DNA from: CAZFHZ01 sp964519015
GTDB lineage: Bacteria > Blakebacterota > Blakebacteria > Blakebacterales > CAYUVJ01
Direction of reading: 5' to 3'
NCBI GenBank assembly: GCA_964519015.1
Contig: CAZFHZ010000040.1
Coordinates: 1-27,574, forward strand
DNA: 27,574 bases
The position numbers and the translations under genes were made by a program. The notes under the pieces are model-generated. The model saw only the letters and a program-made list of their open reading frames with translations, made no database searches and was not told the DNA's origin. This document shows positions 7,613-16,319 of the stretch, piece after piece. Every line of letters begins with the position of its first letter. Position 1 is the stretch's first letter.

Positions 7613-9292
7613 ATGACCGACCACCTGCTCGACCCGATGAAGCTCATCCCCGACCCGGACCGTGCCTACGGTTCCTGGATCGGCGGCCAGGAGTACGCCG
7701 TAGGGCGGTACGTGGAGGTGATCAATCCCGCCCTGGGAGAGCCGCTGGCGCGTATCCAACTGGGGGGCACCGAGGTCGCCGAGATGGCGGTAGTGGCCGC
7801 CCGCAAGGCCTTCGCGACCTGGAGCGGGCTGACCCATGAAGACCGTGGTCGCTACCTGATCCGCTTCAACCGGCTGCTCGAGCGGTTCCAGGACGCCATC
7901 GCCACCCTGATCGCCCTCGAGCAGGGCAAACCGATCACCGAGGCGCTGGCCGTGGAGCTCTTCTCCAGCGCCGACACCTGCCGCTACCTGGCCCGGCATG
8001 CGGGTGAGGACCTGGCACCGCAACGGCACACCTACCAGAACCCGCTCATGGCGGGCAAACACGGCGAGGTGCGCTACGAGCCGGTCGGGCCGGTCCTGCT
8101 CGTCACTCCCTGGAACCTCCCCTTTCTCATCCCGGCCACCGAGGTGGCCCAAGCACTGGCCGCCGGCAACACGGTCGTGCTGCGGCCCAGCCCGGTCGCT
8201 CCCTTCTCAGCCCTGGCCCTGCAGCGTCTGCTCGAGCGGGCCGGCCTGCCACCGGGGGTGGTCAACACCGCCCTGGTCACCGACGAGGCGATGTACTGCC
8301 TGGCGCGCAACCGGCAGATCCGGCGGATCTCCTTCTTCGGCAGCGAGGGGAGCGGCCGCCGGATGATGGCCGCGGCCGCCGAGGCGCTCACCCCCATCAC
8401 CCTGCAGATGGACGGCAAGGATGCCGCCATCGTCTGCGCCGACTGCGACCTGGAGCGGACCGCGCTGGGGGTCGCCTGGTGGGGGCTGGCCAACGCCGGA
8501 CAGGTCAGCGCCGGCATCCAGCGGGTCTATGTGGAGCGGCCGATCGCCCGGGCCTTCCTGGAACGGCTGGCCCGGATCGTGATGTCCCTGCGGATGGGGG
8601 ATCCGCTCAACCCGCAGACCGATATCGGCCCCCTGACCCTGTCGGAACAGCGGGACGTGGTGATCGGTCACGTGGCCGACGCGGTGGCCCGGGGGGCGAA
8701 ACTGCTGGTGGGGGGTGAGGTCTTCAGGGGGCCCGGCTGGTTCTACCCTCCCACCCTGCTGGCCGGGGTGGACCACACCATGCCGATCATGCGGCAGGAC
8801 ACCTACGGTCCGGTCATCCCGGTCATGGTGGTGGATTCCGTGGACGAGGCGGTCACCCTGGCCAACGACACCGAGTACGGCATGGCCGCCTCGGTCTGGA
8901 CCGAGAACCCGGTGCGCGCCCGCCTGATCGCCCGCCGCCTGCGGGTGGGCTCGGTGGGTATCAACGACCACGGCACCGGCTACGGGGAGCCGCAGGCCAC
9001 CTTCGGAGGAGAGGGCAAAAGCGGCATCGGCCGCACCCACGGCCGCCACGGCCTGATCGGCATGAGCCGGATCAAGCACGTCAGCGAGGAGTACCACGCC
9101 CGACGCCCCCCATGGTGGTTCCCCTACAACAATGAGCTGCGCGACTACCTGAAGAGCGCGTTCGGCGCCGTCTACCGTCCCGGTTTCGGTCCGAAGTTCG
9201 ACCGAGTGCGTCACATCCTCTCGCTCAAGCGCTTCCGCCGCGCCGCCCGCATCGGCTCCTTCCTTAAGCGCTGGCGCCAGATCTTCGATTGA
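7613..9292 (+). CDS. Aldehyde dehydrogenase homologue lacking catalytic Cys and Glu (probable pseudoenzyme)
   Basis: A 559-residue protein with a full ALDH fold: substrate-site Asn in VTPWNLPFLIP, Rossmann elements AGNTVVLRPS and FFGSEGSGRR, and a complete C-terminal catalytic domain (DTYGPVIPV, NDTEYGMAASVW). The two residues that make the chemistry work are replaced. The motif LELGGK reads LQMDGK (Gln265 for the general base Glu268 of human ALDH2), and NAGQVC reads NAGQVS (Ser299 for nucleophile Cys302). Their 34-residue spacing is kept, so the alignment is secure. The NAD-binding Lys of LKPS is Arg. A basic tail of about 65 residues after residue 490 (RRPPWWFPYNNELRDYL and beyond) resembles the WWYPY tails of membrane-linked ALDHs. 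It sits between the M20 gene and a lipoprotein gene. An altered reaction, such as hydrolysis, or a binding role is possible. Confidence 0.88.
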   Translation: MTDHLLDPMKLIPDPDRAYGSWIGGQEYAVGRYVEVINPALGEPLARIQLGGTEVAEMAVVAARKAFATWSGLTHEDRGRYLIRFNRLLERFQDAIATLIALEQGKPITEALAVELFSSADTCRYLARHAGEDLAPQRHTYQNPLMAGKHGEVRYEPVGPVLLVTPWNLPFLIPATEVAQALAAGNTVVLRPSPVAPFSALALQRLLERAGLPPGVVNTALVTDEAMYCLARNRQIRRISFFGSEGSGRRMMAAAAEALTPITLQMDGKDAAIVCADCDLERTALGVAWWGLANAGQVSAGIQRVYVERPIARAFLERLARIVMSLRMGDPLNPQTDIGPLTLSEQRDVVIGHVADAVARGAKLLVGGEVFRGPGWFYPPTLLAGVDHTMPIMRQDTYGPVIPVMVVDSVDEAVTLANDTEYGMAASVWTENPVRARLIARRLRVGSVGINDHGTGYGEPQATFGGEGKSGIGRTHGRHGLIGMSRIKHVSEEYHARRPPWWFPYNNELRDYLKSAFGAVYRPGFGPKFDRVRHILSLKRFRRAARIGSFLKRWRQIFD

Positions 9293-9789
9293 ACGCTCCG
9301 CCCGGGATACCGGCCTGCTCGTCCGCCCTCCTGCTGCTGGGAGGGCTGCTGCTGACCTCCGCCGGCTGTGCCGGGGAGAAGTACGACCACTATCCGATCG
9401 AAGGGAAGGTGCTCGTTCGTCTGGCCGAGGACCTGCCGGCCTCTACGGGCAACGACGTCTTCCTGCTGGCCGCCCGGACCCGGGAGTGGTTCGGGGACAC
9501 CTGCTGGTTCCTGGACACCCGGTCCCGCATCCAGGGAGGCACGGTCGAGGTGGAGTTCCGCTCGGTCGGGCATCCCCGGGATGCCGCCTGCGGCCTTGCG
9601 CTGACCCAGGCCGTCGCTCTGATCCGGCTCGGCCCGTTCAACGAAGGGGAGTACAACCTCATCTTCTCCCTGCGGGACAGTCTCTTCACCGGAACGCTGA
9701 CCGTCCTCTCGGACCAGTGGCAGGTCACCTGGCCCGATTCCAGCGCCGTGGTCTTCGAGAACACCAGCCTGCCGCGCATCAATCCCTGA
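9289..9789 (+). CDS. Small putative lipoprotein of unknown function
   Basis: A 166-residue protein of no known family. The N-terminus has a hydrophobic stretch (SSALLLLGGLLLTSAG) ending at Cys27, which fits a lipoprotein signal, although the -3 residue is Ser rather than Leu. The mature part is about 140 residues and predicted beta-rich, with two further Cys (in GDTCWFLD and DAACGLAL) that could form a disulfide. The only available start is a TTG that overlaps the ALDH stop (ATTGA), with no clear ribosome binding site, so translation probably depends on coupling. The gene ends 6 bases from the convergent PIN gene. Position suggests it belongs with the M20/ALDH operon. Confidence 0.6.
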   Translation: MNAPPGIPACSSALLLLGGLLLTSAGCAGEKYDHYPIEGKVLVRLAEDLPASTGNDVFLLAARTREWFGDTCWFLDTRSRIQGGTVEVEFRSVGHPRDAACGLALTQAVALIRLGPFNEGEYNLIFSLRDSLFTGTLTVLSDQWQVTWPDSSAVVFENTSLPRINP

Positions 9790-9795
9790 GCCGGT

Positions 9796-10191
9796 TCAGA
9801 CCAGGTGGTCGCGGGGGAGCAGGACGAGGACTCCCGCGACCCGGGTCCCCATCAGTGGGCCGAAATCGCGCACATCGCCGGTGAGCAGGTGGGTGGCCCG
9901 GGCGAGCACGGCCGCTTCCAGGATGGGGCGGTCCTTGGCCGGCAGCTTCCCTGCCTCCGGCAGGTCGAGCGGTGAGGCGGGCTGGGAGGAGATCCCGACC
10001 GATGCCAGCAATTCCTCCAGGGCTTCGAGCCGGTCCGGCCGGTGGAGGGCGAGGTTGCGGTGGGCTTCCTCCACCGCATAGACGGAACTGAGCAGGGTCA
10101 CCTCCGGAAGCGACCAGAGACGGATGAGGCCGGCCCCCGGTCGCCAGGCGGCGGAGAAGAGTACGTTGGCGTCCAGGAAGACCCGGTCCAC
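9796..10191 (-). CDS. PIN-domain ribonuclease toxin
   Basis: A 131-residue PIN-domain protein, the VapC-like toxin partner of the AbrB-type gene just upstream. The acidic metal-binding set is visible: Asp7 in FLDANVLFSA, Glu41/Glu42 in VEEAHRN, Asp87 in AKDRPIL and Asp106 in TGDVRDFG. Such enzymes cut tRNA or other RNA when freed from their antitoxin. Start is GTG at 10191, with GGAAGTGA just upstream, which itself spans the end of the antitoxin gene; 4 bases separate the two. The length is normal. The target RNA is unknown. Confidence 0.85.
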   Translation of the reverse strand: MDRVFLDANVLFSAAWRPGAGLIRLWSLPEVTLLSSVYAVEEAHRNLALHRPDRLEALEELLASVGISSQPASPLDLPEAGKLPAKDRPILEAAVLARATHLLTGDVRDFGPLMGTRVAGVLVLLPRDHLV

Positions 10192-10195
10192 CCGT

Positions 10196-10495
10196 TCACT
10201 TCCGCCGGGAGGTGGGCTTCTTCTTCCGCAGCGGACCGGTTGACGATGATCCCGGCCCGGTCCGGGCCGCTGCGCGGTCCTCGGCGGTCACCGCGTTGGC
10301 CGCCAGCAGCTCGGCCACCCGCTCGGGCGTGTAGATCTCCACCGGCACTACGGCGGCCGGCCGCAGCAGGATTCCCTCTTCCGTCGCTTCGGCCACGATC
10401 ATGCTCCCCTCCTCCAGCCGGTAGCGCCTTCTGAGCCGGGCCGGGATCACCACGGTGCCCCGCTTGCCGATCCGGATCGGTTCTCCCTCCGCCAT
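10196..10495 (-). CDS. AbrB/MazE/SpoVT-type antitoxin
   Basis: A 99-residue protein with an N-terminal swapped-hairpin DNA-binding domain (about residues 5-48: IRIGKRGTVVIPARLRRRY, then EEGSMIVAEATEEGILLRP). This is the classic AbrB/MazE pattern that both represses its own promoter and carries a toxin-binding tail. The C-terminal half (YTPERVAELLAANAVTAEDR) should wrap the PIN toxin, and the extreme C-terminus is basic. GGGGAGGG lies 5 bases before the ATG. The toxin follows at once. The upstream region carries a palindrome that is a natural operator. Confidence 0.88.
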   Translation of the reverse strand: MAEGEPIRIGKRGTVVIPARLRRRYRLEEGSMIVAEATEEGILLRPAAVVPVEIYTPERVAELLAANAVTAEDRAAARTGPGSSSTGPLRKKKPTSRRK

Positions 10496-10511
10496 GGCCG
10501 CCCTCCCCTGG

Positions 10512-10535
10512 TCTGAATATCAGATATTCTGAATA
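10512..10535. promoter_or_regulatory. Probable operator of the AbrB-PIN module
   Basis: A perfect 15-base palindrome, GAATATC-A-GATATTC (10515-10529), is overlaid on a direct repeat of TCTGAATA (10512-10519 and 10528-10535). It is the only AT-rich island in the 117-base gap before the antitoxin gene, 17 bases from its start codon. The site most likely contains the promoter and binds the AbrB-type antitoxin. Confidence 0.6.
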
Positions 10536-10612
10536 GACGATAGAAGCAGATGCCCTACTTGGCAAGAGGAGCATCCGCTCCCGGTGGTGCGGAAGGAGTT
10601 ACCGGCCCGGGC

Positions 10613-11725
10613 CTACCGCACCGGCTCCCGGCGGGCGGCCACCACCAGCTCGAGGGCCTTCAGGTACTGGTCCCGGCCGACCTGGCGGTTCCGGAAGGGA
10701 GCCGTCTTGTGGGTCACCACCATATCGAGGGCGGGGAGCACGGTGATGTACTGCCCCACCGCCCCGATCCCGGTGTAGGCGCCCCGGAAAGCGGGAGGCG
10801 TGGCGGGGCCGTCCCAGACCCACCACATGTAGCCGTAGCCGAAGGTGCCCCCCCGCAGCGAGGCCGGGTTCATCCGGTCGTAGGGGGTGACCACGCTGTG
10901 GATCCGGCGGGCCCAGTCGCGGGGGACCAGCTGCCGGCCCGCCCAGTTCCCCTCCCGCAGCATCAGGTAGCCGATCCGGGCCATGTCACGTACCGACAGC
11001 CACATGTGGTAGGCCGGGTACTGCGAGGCCCGCAGGTTCCCCGATTTGTGCTGCGCCGAGCGGTCGAAGTCCTGCATCCCGATGGGGACGGCCAGGTCGG
11101 TCTGGAGGGCGTCGTAGATGTCCCGGCCGGTCATCTTCTCGAAGGCCGCCCCGGCCGCGTTGAAATCCCAGTTGTTGTAGAGGAGGTAGGTGCCCGGTTC
11201 CTGCGAGCCGCGGGGAGGAGCGTCGGCCGAGTTGTCCCCGGCGTTGGAAGCGGGATGATAGACCCCGGAACGGGCGGTGATCAGGTGCTCGACTTTGGCC
11301 CTCTTCTCGATCGGGAGCAGTCCGCCCACATCGTCCATCCCCAGGTCCTCGAGGGTCTTGTTCAGGTCGATGGTGCCGCTGGCGACATAATTGCCGTAGA
11401 GCATCGAGAGGATGCTCTTGCGGACCGAGGCCAGGTAGGTAAGGGTATCCAGGTTCCCGTAGGCATAGAGCACCCGCCCCCCCACCACGACCATCATGCC
11501 GGTGGTGTCCAGCGTTCTCAGGTAGGCGGTCAGTTCGGCCAATCGGGCGCTGTCGTAGCCGGCCGCCTCGGGGCTGGAGACCCGCTCCCACTCGGCGCCG
11601 GGATAGACCAGGGTCTGCGCCCCGGCCGGAAGTGTTCCGGTAACCAGCGTGAGGGTGGCGGCCAGGCACAGGAGTGCTTGGAAGTGACGGTACGGAGAGC
11701 GGAGAGTCCGGTCGGAGGGACGCAT
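10613..11725 (-). CDS. Secreted serine hydrolase, beta-lactamase/penicillin-binding fold
   Basis: A 370-residue exported member of the class C beta-lactamase-like family, a group of esterases, D-aminopeptidases and transpeptidase relatives. A signal peptide runs to about residue 37 (LTLVTGTLPAGAQ). The nucleophile motif SxxK is SVRK (Ser100, Lys103). The second motif, YxN, is YNN (Tyr183, Asn185), and a C-terminal GIGAVGQYI plus THKTAPF make up the third-motif region. ATG at 11725 is chosen because GAGG sits 8 bases upstream; an open frame runs on to a GTG at 11779 without support. It follows the propeller gene by 104 bases on the same strand, with a GC-rich palindrome between, so read-through from the GWxTD operon is possible but not certain. 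Confidence 0.85.
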   Translation of the reverse strand: MRPSDRTLRSPYRHFQALLCLAATLTLVTGTLPAGAQTLVYPGAEWERVSSPEAAGYDSARLAELTAYLRTLDTTGMMVVVGGRVLYAYGNLDTLTYLASVRKSILSMLYGNYVASGTIDLNKTLEDLGMDDVGGLLPIEKRAKVEHLITARSGVYHPASNAGDNSADAPPRGSQEPGTYLLYNNWDFNAAGAAFEKMTGRDIYDALQTDLAVPIGMQDFDRSAQHKSGNLRASQYPAYHMWLSVRDMARIGYLMLREGNWAGRQLVPRDWARRIHSVVTPYDRMNPASLRGGTFGYGYMWWVWDGPATPPAFRGAYTGIGAVGQYITVLPALDMVVTHKTAPFRNRQVGRDQYLKALELVVAARREPVR

Positions 11726-11744
11726 GGGCGGAACCTCGGGCTGG

Positions 11745-11762
11745 GCCCGGCCGCGGCCGGGC
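11745..11762. repeat. Perfect 18-bp GC palindrome in the serine hydrolase leader
   Basis: GCCCGGCCGCGGCCGGGC is self-complementary over all 18 bases and lies between the propeller stop and the serine hydrolase start, 20 bases before that start. There is no U-tract, so it is not a standard terminator. It may act as a leader hairpin or simply reflect base composition. Confidence 0.45.
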
Positions 11763-11829
11763 GCGGAGAGTCGGGACACAATCCTCTTTCTACACGACCG
11801 CCGGCGCCGGGACCAGCGGGACCGCAGGA

Positions 11830-13122
11830 TCAGGGGGCCGGGTAACGCAGACCGGAGGACGCCGGACAGACGGTGAATACGGCCAGGCTCGTCTCACGAC
11901 TTTCGGTATCCAGCAGGGTAGCGAGCAGGCGCCCCCCCATGACGCGGGAGTCACTGCAGGCCGGTCTCTGGGTGATCCCCAGGTATTCTCCGTCCGGACC
12001 GACCACGTAGTAGCGGTGGGATTCCAGGGGCCGTTCCAGCTCCCACATCTGGAGGGTCGGGAAGCGGAGCCAGATGAAGCCGGCGTCGTCAATCTCCATA
12101 TCCGACCAGAAGGCTTTCCGTTCCGGTAGTTGAAGCTGCTCCCGTTGGGCCCGGAAACGCTCCCCCATATAACCCGGATTCTTCTCGATGCGTTCCTGCA
12201 GGAATCGGTCGATCCGGCGACGTTCGGCTCGGCTCACTCCTTCGGAGGCGAGACCGATGGTCACGACCCGTTTCAAGGCACCGGTCAGATCGTAGAACTC
12301 GAGCCGGGGCTCGCGGCCTGAGGAATAGACGATCCCGGCGATCGGGCTGAAGACACACATCGGCCGGGAACTGAAGTGGTAAACGAAGACGTCCGTGACC
12401 TCGTTCCCCCCGCCGGTTCGAAACGAGAGGGTGTACGAGACCTCGACGGGATCAAAGGTGTGGTCCCAGCACGAGTCCCCGCGGGCATCGAAGACGGTGA
12501 GACGGGCCCATTCTCTCCCTGACCGGAATCCTCCGAGCGGGGTCTCGATCGCCAACGCCAACCGTTCCCCCGACGGAGCGAGTTCGAAGAAATCAAGGAT
12601 CGTTCCGGCCTCCGACGGGACCGGTGTCACGTCCAGCAGTTCCCCCTCGATGGAGTAACGGGTGGTCCGGCGTTGGCCGAAATCGAAGATGCTGACGATC
12701 CCATCCCGGACCGACTGGAGCCTGAGATACTGGAACTCGCCCGGACCGCCGCCCAGACGGCCGAAGGAGCGGCGGAACCGGCCCGTACTGTCGTAGGCGC
12801 AGATCCGCATATTGCCCCCATCTGCCATTACATACTGTCCCGATCCATCCAGGAAGAGCTGCCCGGGACGGTAGAGGAGGGACTCCGGCCGCTCATCCTC
12901 TTTGATCGTCAGCAGAGGTTCGTAAGCGAAGAGCTCACCGGAGTACTTCGGGATTCCGTTGTTCTCGGCGATCCGCACGCCGTCCCGTTCGTCGATCCGG
13001 AACGTGTGCTGCTGCCCACGGGCGACGGGGCCGGGGAAGAGTGTCAGGAGGAGCAGGCAGACGATCCGGAGATGGCGGCCGTCGATACCGAGCCGGAGGG
13101 GAGCGGCGCAGCGCCGCATCAT
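11830..13122 (-). CDS. Six-bladed beta-propeller protein, exported
   Basis: A 430-residue protein, third in the GWxTD operon. After a signal peptide (LRIVCLLLLTLFPGPVARGQ) the repeats of a six-bladed propeller of the NHL/DUF5128 type are seen. The clearest is a blade with FRRSFGRLGGGPGEFQYLRL, followed by SIFDFGQRRTTRYSIEGELL, and later GEYLGIT near the end. Such propellers usually bind partners or ligands in the periplasm. ATG at 13122 overlaps the stop of the upstream GWxTD gene as ATGA; a second ATG follows directly. There is no good ribosome binding site, which supports translational coupling. The open frame runs well upstream, inside the neighbouring gene, and that part is not coding. 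Confidence 0.75.
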   Translation of the reverse strand: MMRRCAAPLRLGIDGRHLRIVCLLLLTLFPGPVARGQQHTFRIDERDGVRIAENNGIPKYSGELFAYEPLLTIKEDERPESLLYRPGQLFLDGSGQYVMADGGNMRICAYDSTGRFRRSFGRLGGGPGEFQYLRLQSVRDGIVSIFDFGQRRTTRYSIEGELLDVTPVPSEAGTILDFFELAPSGERLALAIETPLGGFRSGREWARLTVFDARGDSCWDHTFDPVEVSYTLSFRTGGGNEVTDVFVYHFSSRPMCVFSPIAGIVYSSGREPRLEFYDLTGALKRVVTIGLASEGVSRAERRRIDRFLQERIEKNPGYMGERFRAQREQLQLPERKAFWSDMEIDDAGFIWLRFPTLQMWELERPLESHRYYVVGPDGEYLGITQRPACSDSRVMGGRLLATLLDTESRETSLAVFTVCPASSGLRYPAP

Positions 13123-16100
13123 TGTCCGGTGGGCGGTTCCACGGTCAGCACCCGGGCGATCCGGGCGCTGGCCCCGGAGATCTTGTCGGTCACCGCGAGC
13201 TGGAGGCGACAGGTGGAATCGCGGCCCGGTGCCGGCAGGACAAGGCGCAGGGATTCCTGCTCCCGCTCGGCGATCCCGGATCGTTCGAAGGTGAGCGTGA
13301 CCGCCCCTTCCTGCTGGGTCCGGCCGGTCAGCCGACCCCAGAGCGACTCGATGAGCGGAACCTGGGGGCGCTCCCCCGCTTCGGTGGAGACCGTGACCGC
13401 CAGTTCGTACAGCGTGCCTCCGACTTCGTCTTTCTCCAATCCGTAGATCTCGAAGTAGAGGAAGAGCGGCATCTCCCCGGCAATCGGCCCCGGCGGCAGG
13501 GGAACGATCCGGAACGGCGCCCGGATCAGCGCGCCCCCCCCTTCCGGCTCTCCGCCGGATTCCGCCGGCTCCACCGCCGAAGCCAGAACCAGGCTGGACA
13601 GGCGCAGCCGGCCCTCGCCCGGGGAATCGAGCGTGTCGTGGGCGGTCCAGGCCAGCGGATAGGCCGAGGGGATGAGTTCGACGGCGGCGTAACTGCTGAG
13701 AAGGCCGCCCGGATCCGACGGGACGGTCAGGGCAGGTCCTACCCACGGATCGACCGTTCCGGCATAGAACGTGTAGGGTACCGGTGAGTCGGAATGGGTG
13801 ATGATCCGCCAGTCGGCATCCAGCAGGAAGAAGGACGCCGACAATCCCGCGAGACTCGAGGGCAGGTCGTAGGCGGGCGGTTCCGAAGAGAGGACTTCAC
13901 CCCAGGCCGCCGGTCGTCCGACCAGGGGCAGCCGGATCAGCGTTCCCGTCTCGTTCTCGAAATGGAGCCACTCGGTTGCGATCGCCAGGACATGCCGGCC
14001 TCCGACGACAGCGGAGGATTCCGGACGTTCCTCCGCCCGGGCCCGGTAGGCGCGGGGATCGGCGAGCGTGAAATTGCCGGACACATTCCCAATCCGAAAG
14101 GGAACCATGAACCCGTCATACTGCCAGCCCGTGGACCAATTGAACTTGCGGACATGCTCGATCGTCGTCCAGGTGGGTGTTCCCGCGGTGGGCTCCTCCG
14201 GGCTGAGGGCGTTCAGCGGCTCACCGTACCGCATGTAGACGAGCCCCCGCTGGGTCTCCCAACCGCGCAGCCCGAGGGTTACGCTGGCGAATCGCCAGGT
14301 GGCGTAGGCGAAGCGCCGGTACTGCTCGAGTCTCCGCTCATTCAGTCCGGTAGCCAGAAGCGGGTCGCGGGAGCGCCAGAATCGCTCGCGGACCGGCTCC
14401 GTCTCCATGGCCGCGCCCGCCCCACCCGCAACCAGAGTGCGCGCCTCCCGGGCGGGGATCCCGCGGCTGGGGACCGCCGGGGAGAGGCCTCCCTCGGACG
14501 GCGGCAGCGACCACTCGGTGAGATCGGCCAGGGCGCGGATATCGGGAGGCAGGAGCGCCAGCCCTTGCTCGTAATTCTCCAGGGCGGCGTCCAGCAGGCC
14601 CAGGTACTGGAAGGCCAGTCCCCGGGCCAGCCAGGCCTCGGGAAGATAACGCCCCTGTTCGATCAGGTGGTTGGCTACCGCCGCCAGCCGGCGCCAATCC
14701 CGGCAGATCAGGAAGTGCTGGGCCAGGCACCAGTTGGCGAGGTAGTTCGCCGGATCGAGCACCAGCGCCGCGTCGAACTGCTGCAGGAAACGGGCGTGCT
14801 GCTCTTCGAGCGGGATCAATCGCTCTTCCAGCGAGCCGGAAGCCCAGGGGCTGATCCGCCATTCCAGTCCCCAGAAGGCATCCATGCGGATCTTCCCCTT
14901 GACGGCGTACGCCTGCGCCGTGCCGGGGCGGGTCTCGAGGATCGCATCCAACCGATCATCGGCGTAGTAGTCCAGGGTCCTGAGATGGAGGATGTAGGCC
15001 AGACTCAGCGGGTAGCGCACGTTACCGGGATCCTCACGGATCGCCCGGCGGATCCGCTCCTCGGCCATCCTCCTCCCTCCGGGCTCCCCCGACGCCGAGA
15101 GGGCCAGGGCATCCAGGTGCCAGGCTTCGGCATCGGCGGCCAGTTCGCGGTTCCGGACCGGATCGATCCGGGCGTGGGCCGCCAGCGGGTCGCCCTCATC
15201 CAGCAGACGTCGGGCTTCGGCGAGGATATCCGCATGCCGGCCGGGGACAGGTCCCAGCGGATCCAGCCAGTCCCGGTCGGTGCCGGCTTGCAGATCGATC
15301 AGGGCGCGCAGACTGTCCACGTAGCCGGCCGGCAGGCGGTCCGCGGGATCGTAGCGGATCGTCTCCAGGATTTCCCGGGTTTCCGCCGGCCCGGCCCGGG
15401 AGAAGGGGGGCCAGGAGATACCGGGGGGCCGTTCACCGGCAGGACTGGAGGCTACGGGGGCCGAGCGCGGGGCGAACGGGGCATCCGGACTGACCTGAAA
15501 GGTGACCTTCCCCTGCTCATCCCGGCCGGACGGCACCAGTGGCTCCAGACCGGCCGCAATGACTCCCGCTACTGCGGAATCGCCGCTCGCAGCCGCCCGC
15601 AGGAGGATGGCGAACGCCGCCACCCCGGGATCGGCCCGCAGACGCCAGATGGCTGCCCTTCGCAGCGACGGTTCGGACCATTTATCTATGACGATGTCGG
15701 AGAGGAGGACCAGCTGTGTCCGGGTCAATGGCCGGATCAACGTTCTGAATTCGTCGTCCCGGGTGTTCCAGTCGATCCTGTGGAAGCCCTGCTCATCGAC
15801 GGAGAAGACGACATGAGTCGTAAGCCACCCGATCTCCGGATGACGGAGTCCACTGTTCATCGCGTAGATATCGGGTTGGTTTCCCCAGATGAGCCGGGCA
15901 GGATCGCCCCCCGGGTGATACTGCGCGGAAGGTTCTCCCCAGAGGACATAGGCCACCAGGCGATCATCGGGCTGCCTGGAGCCCGGGGGGCGAAACGAAT
16001 CCTCCATGCGGGCCACTCGCGCTTCGAAACGAAGCCGGAACTCGTTGGTCTCGGTCCCCGGCGTCGGATCATGTCGGGCCCAGAACGCCTCCAGATAGCA

Positions 16101-16319
16101 TTCGAGTTCCGGCCGGCCTCGGGATTCGGCGGCCACGAACGCCCGACGCTCGGACCGGCTCCCCAGCACCGACAGGACGCCCCGGATCGTCGAGGTCTCC
16201 TCGGACCCGGCTATGACCGAATGATGGGCGCAACCGGGCAGCGAGCCCAGCCAGAGCAGCGCAGCGGCCGAAGCGGCGAGACGGACGCCCGCCCGTGACG
16301 GGGATACGGCGCCCGTCAT
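13119..16319 (-). CDS. GWxTD-domain TPR lipoprotein, second paralogue
   Basis: A 1,066-residue lipoprotein (signal ending LPGC, Cys30), paralogous to the preceding gene. Order of parts: a first GWxTD-like half (WARHDPTPGTETNEFRLRF near 75-95, then DDRLVAYVLWGEPS); a repeat-rich helical region (about 210-260); TPR-like helices (about 360-610, for example EAWHLDALALS, PGNVRYPLSLAYI, EAWLARGLAFQYLGLLDAAL); a second, better GWxTD half (YRRFAYATWRFASVTLGLRG then GWETQRGLVYMRYGEP, Trp687); and a beta-rich C-terminus (LFLYFEIYGLEKDEVGG). The final TD of the signature is TQ. The start overlaps the upstream stop as ATGA, and its own stop overlaps the propeller start the same way. GWxTD proteins have no established biochemical function; a cell-surface assembly role is only a guess. 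Confidence 0.85.
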   Translation of the reverse strand: MTGAVSPSRAGVRLAASAAALLWLGSLPGCAHHSVIAGSEETSTIRGVLSVLGSRSERRAFVAAESRGRPELECYLEAFWARHDPTPGTETNEFRLRFEARVARMEDSFRPPGSRQPDDRLVAYVLWGEPSAQYHPGGDPARLIWGNQPDIYAMNSGLRHPEIGWLTTHVVFSVDEQGFHRIDWNTRDDEFRTLIRPLTRTQLVLLSDIVIDKWSEPSLRRAAIWRLRADPGVAAFAILLRAAASGDSAVAGVIAAGLEPLVPSGRDEQGKVTFQVSPDAPFAPRSAPVASSPAGERPPGISWPPFSRAGPAETREILETIRYDPADRLPAGYVDSLRALIDLQAGTDRDWLDPLGPVPGRHADILAEARRLLDEGDPLAAHARIDPVRNRELAADAEAWHLDALALSASGEPGGRRMAEERIRRAIREDPGNVRYPLSLAYILHLRTLDYYADDRLDAILETRPGTAQAYAVKGKIRMDAFWGLEWRISPWASGSLEERLIPLEEQHARFLQQFDAALVLDPANYLANWCLAQHFLICRDWRRLAAVANHLIEQGRYLPEAWLARGLAFQYLGLLDAALENYEQGLALLPPDIRALADLTEWSLPPSEGGLSPAVPSRGIPAREARTLVAGGAGAAMETEPVRERFWRSRDPLLATGLNERRLEQYRRFAYATWRFASVTLGLRGWETQRGLVYMRYGEPLNALSPEEPTAGTPTWTTIEHVRKFNWSTGWQYDGFMVPFRIGNVSGNFTLADPRAYRARAEERPESSAVVGGRHVLAIATEWLHFENETGTLIRLPLVGRPAAWGEVLSSEPPAYDLPSSLAGLSASFFLLDADWRIITHSDSPVPYTFYAGTVDPWVGPALTVPSDPGGLLSSYAAVELIPSAYPLAWTAHDTLDSPGEGRLRLSSLVLASAVEPAESGGEPEGGGALIRAPFRIVPLPPGPIAGEMPLFLYFEIYGLEKDEVGGTLYELAVTVSTEAGERPQVPLIESLWGRLTGRTQQEGAVTLTFERSGIAEREQESLRLVLPAPGRDSTCRLQLAVTDKISGASARIARVLTVEPPTGQ

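Noticed and set aside
6344..8152. 602-codon minus-strand open frame across the M20 and ALDH genes
   Set aside because: It spans two recognisable enzyme genes on the other strand and has no motif of its own.
9790..9795. Possible shared terminator between the lipoprotein and PIN genes
   Set aside because: The convergent stops are only 6 bases apart and no stem-loop with a U-tract was seen.
13123..13746. Upstream extension of the propeller open frame
   Set aside because: It lies inside the coding region of the GWxTD gene in another frame. The ATG at 13122 begins a proper signal peptide and overlaps the upstream stop.
13794..16298. 834-codon plus-strand open frame opposite the second GWxTD gene
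   Set aside because: Same reasons: low-complexity translation, no start signal, fully inside an antisense coding gene.
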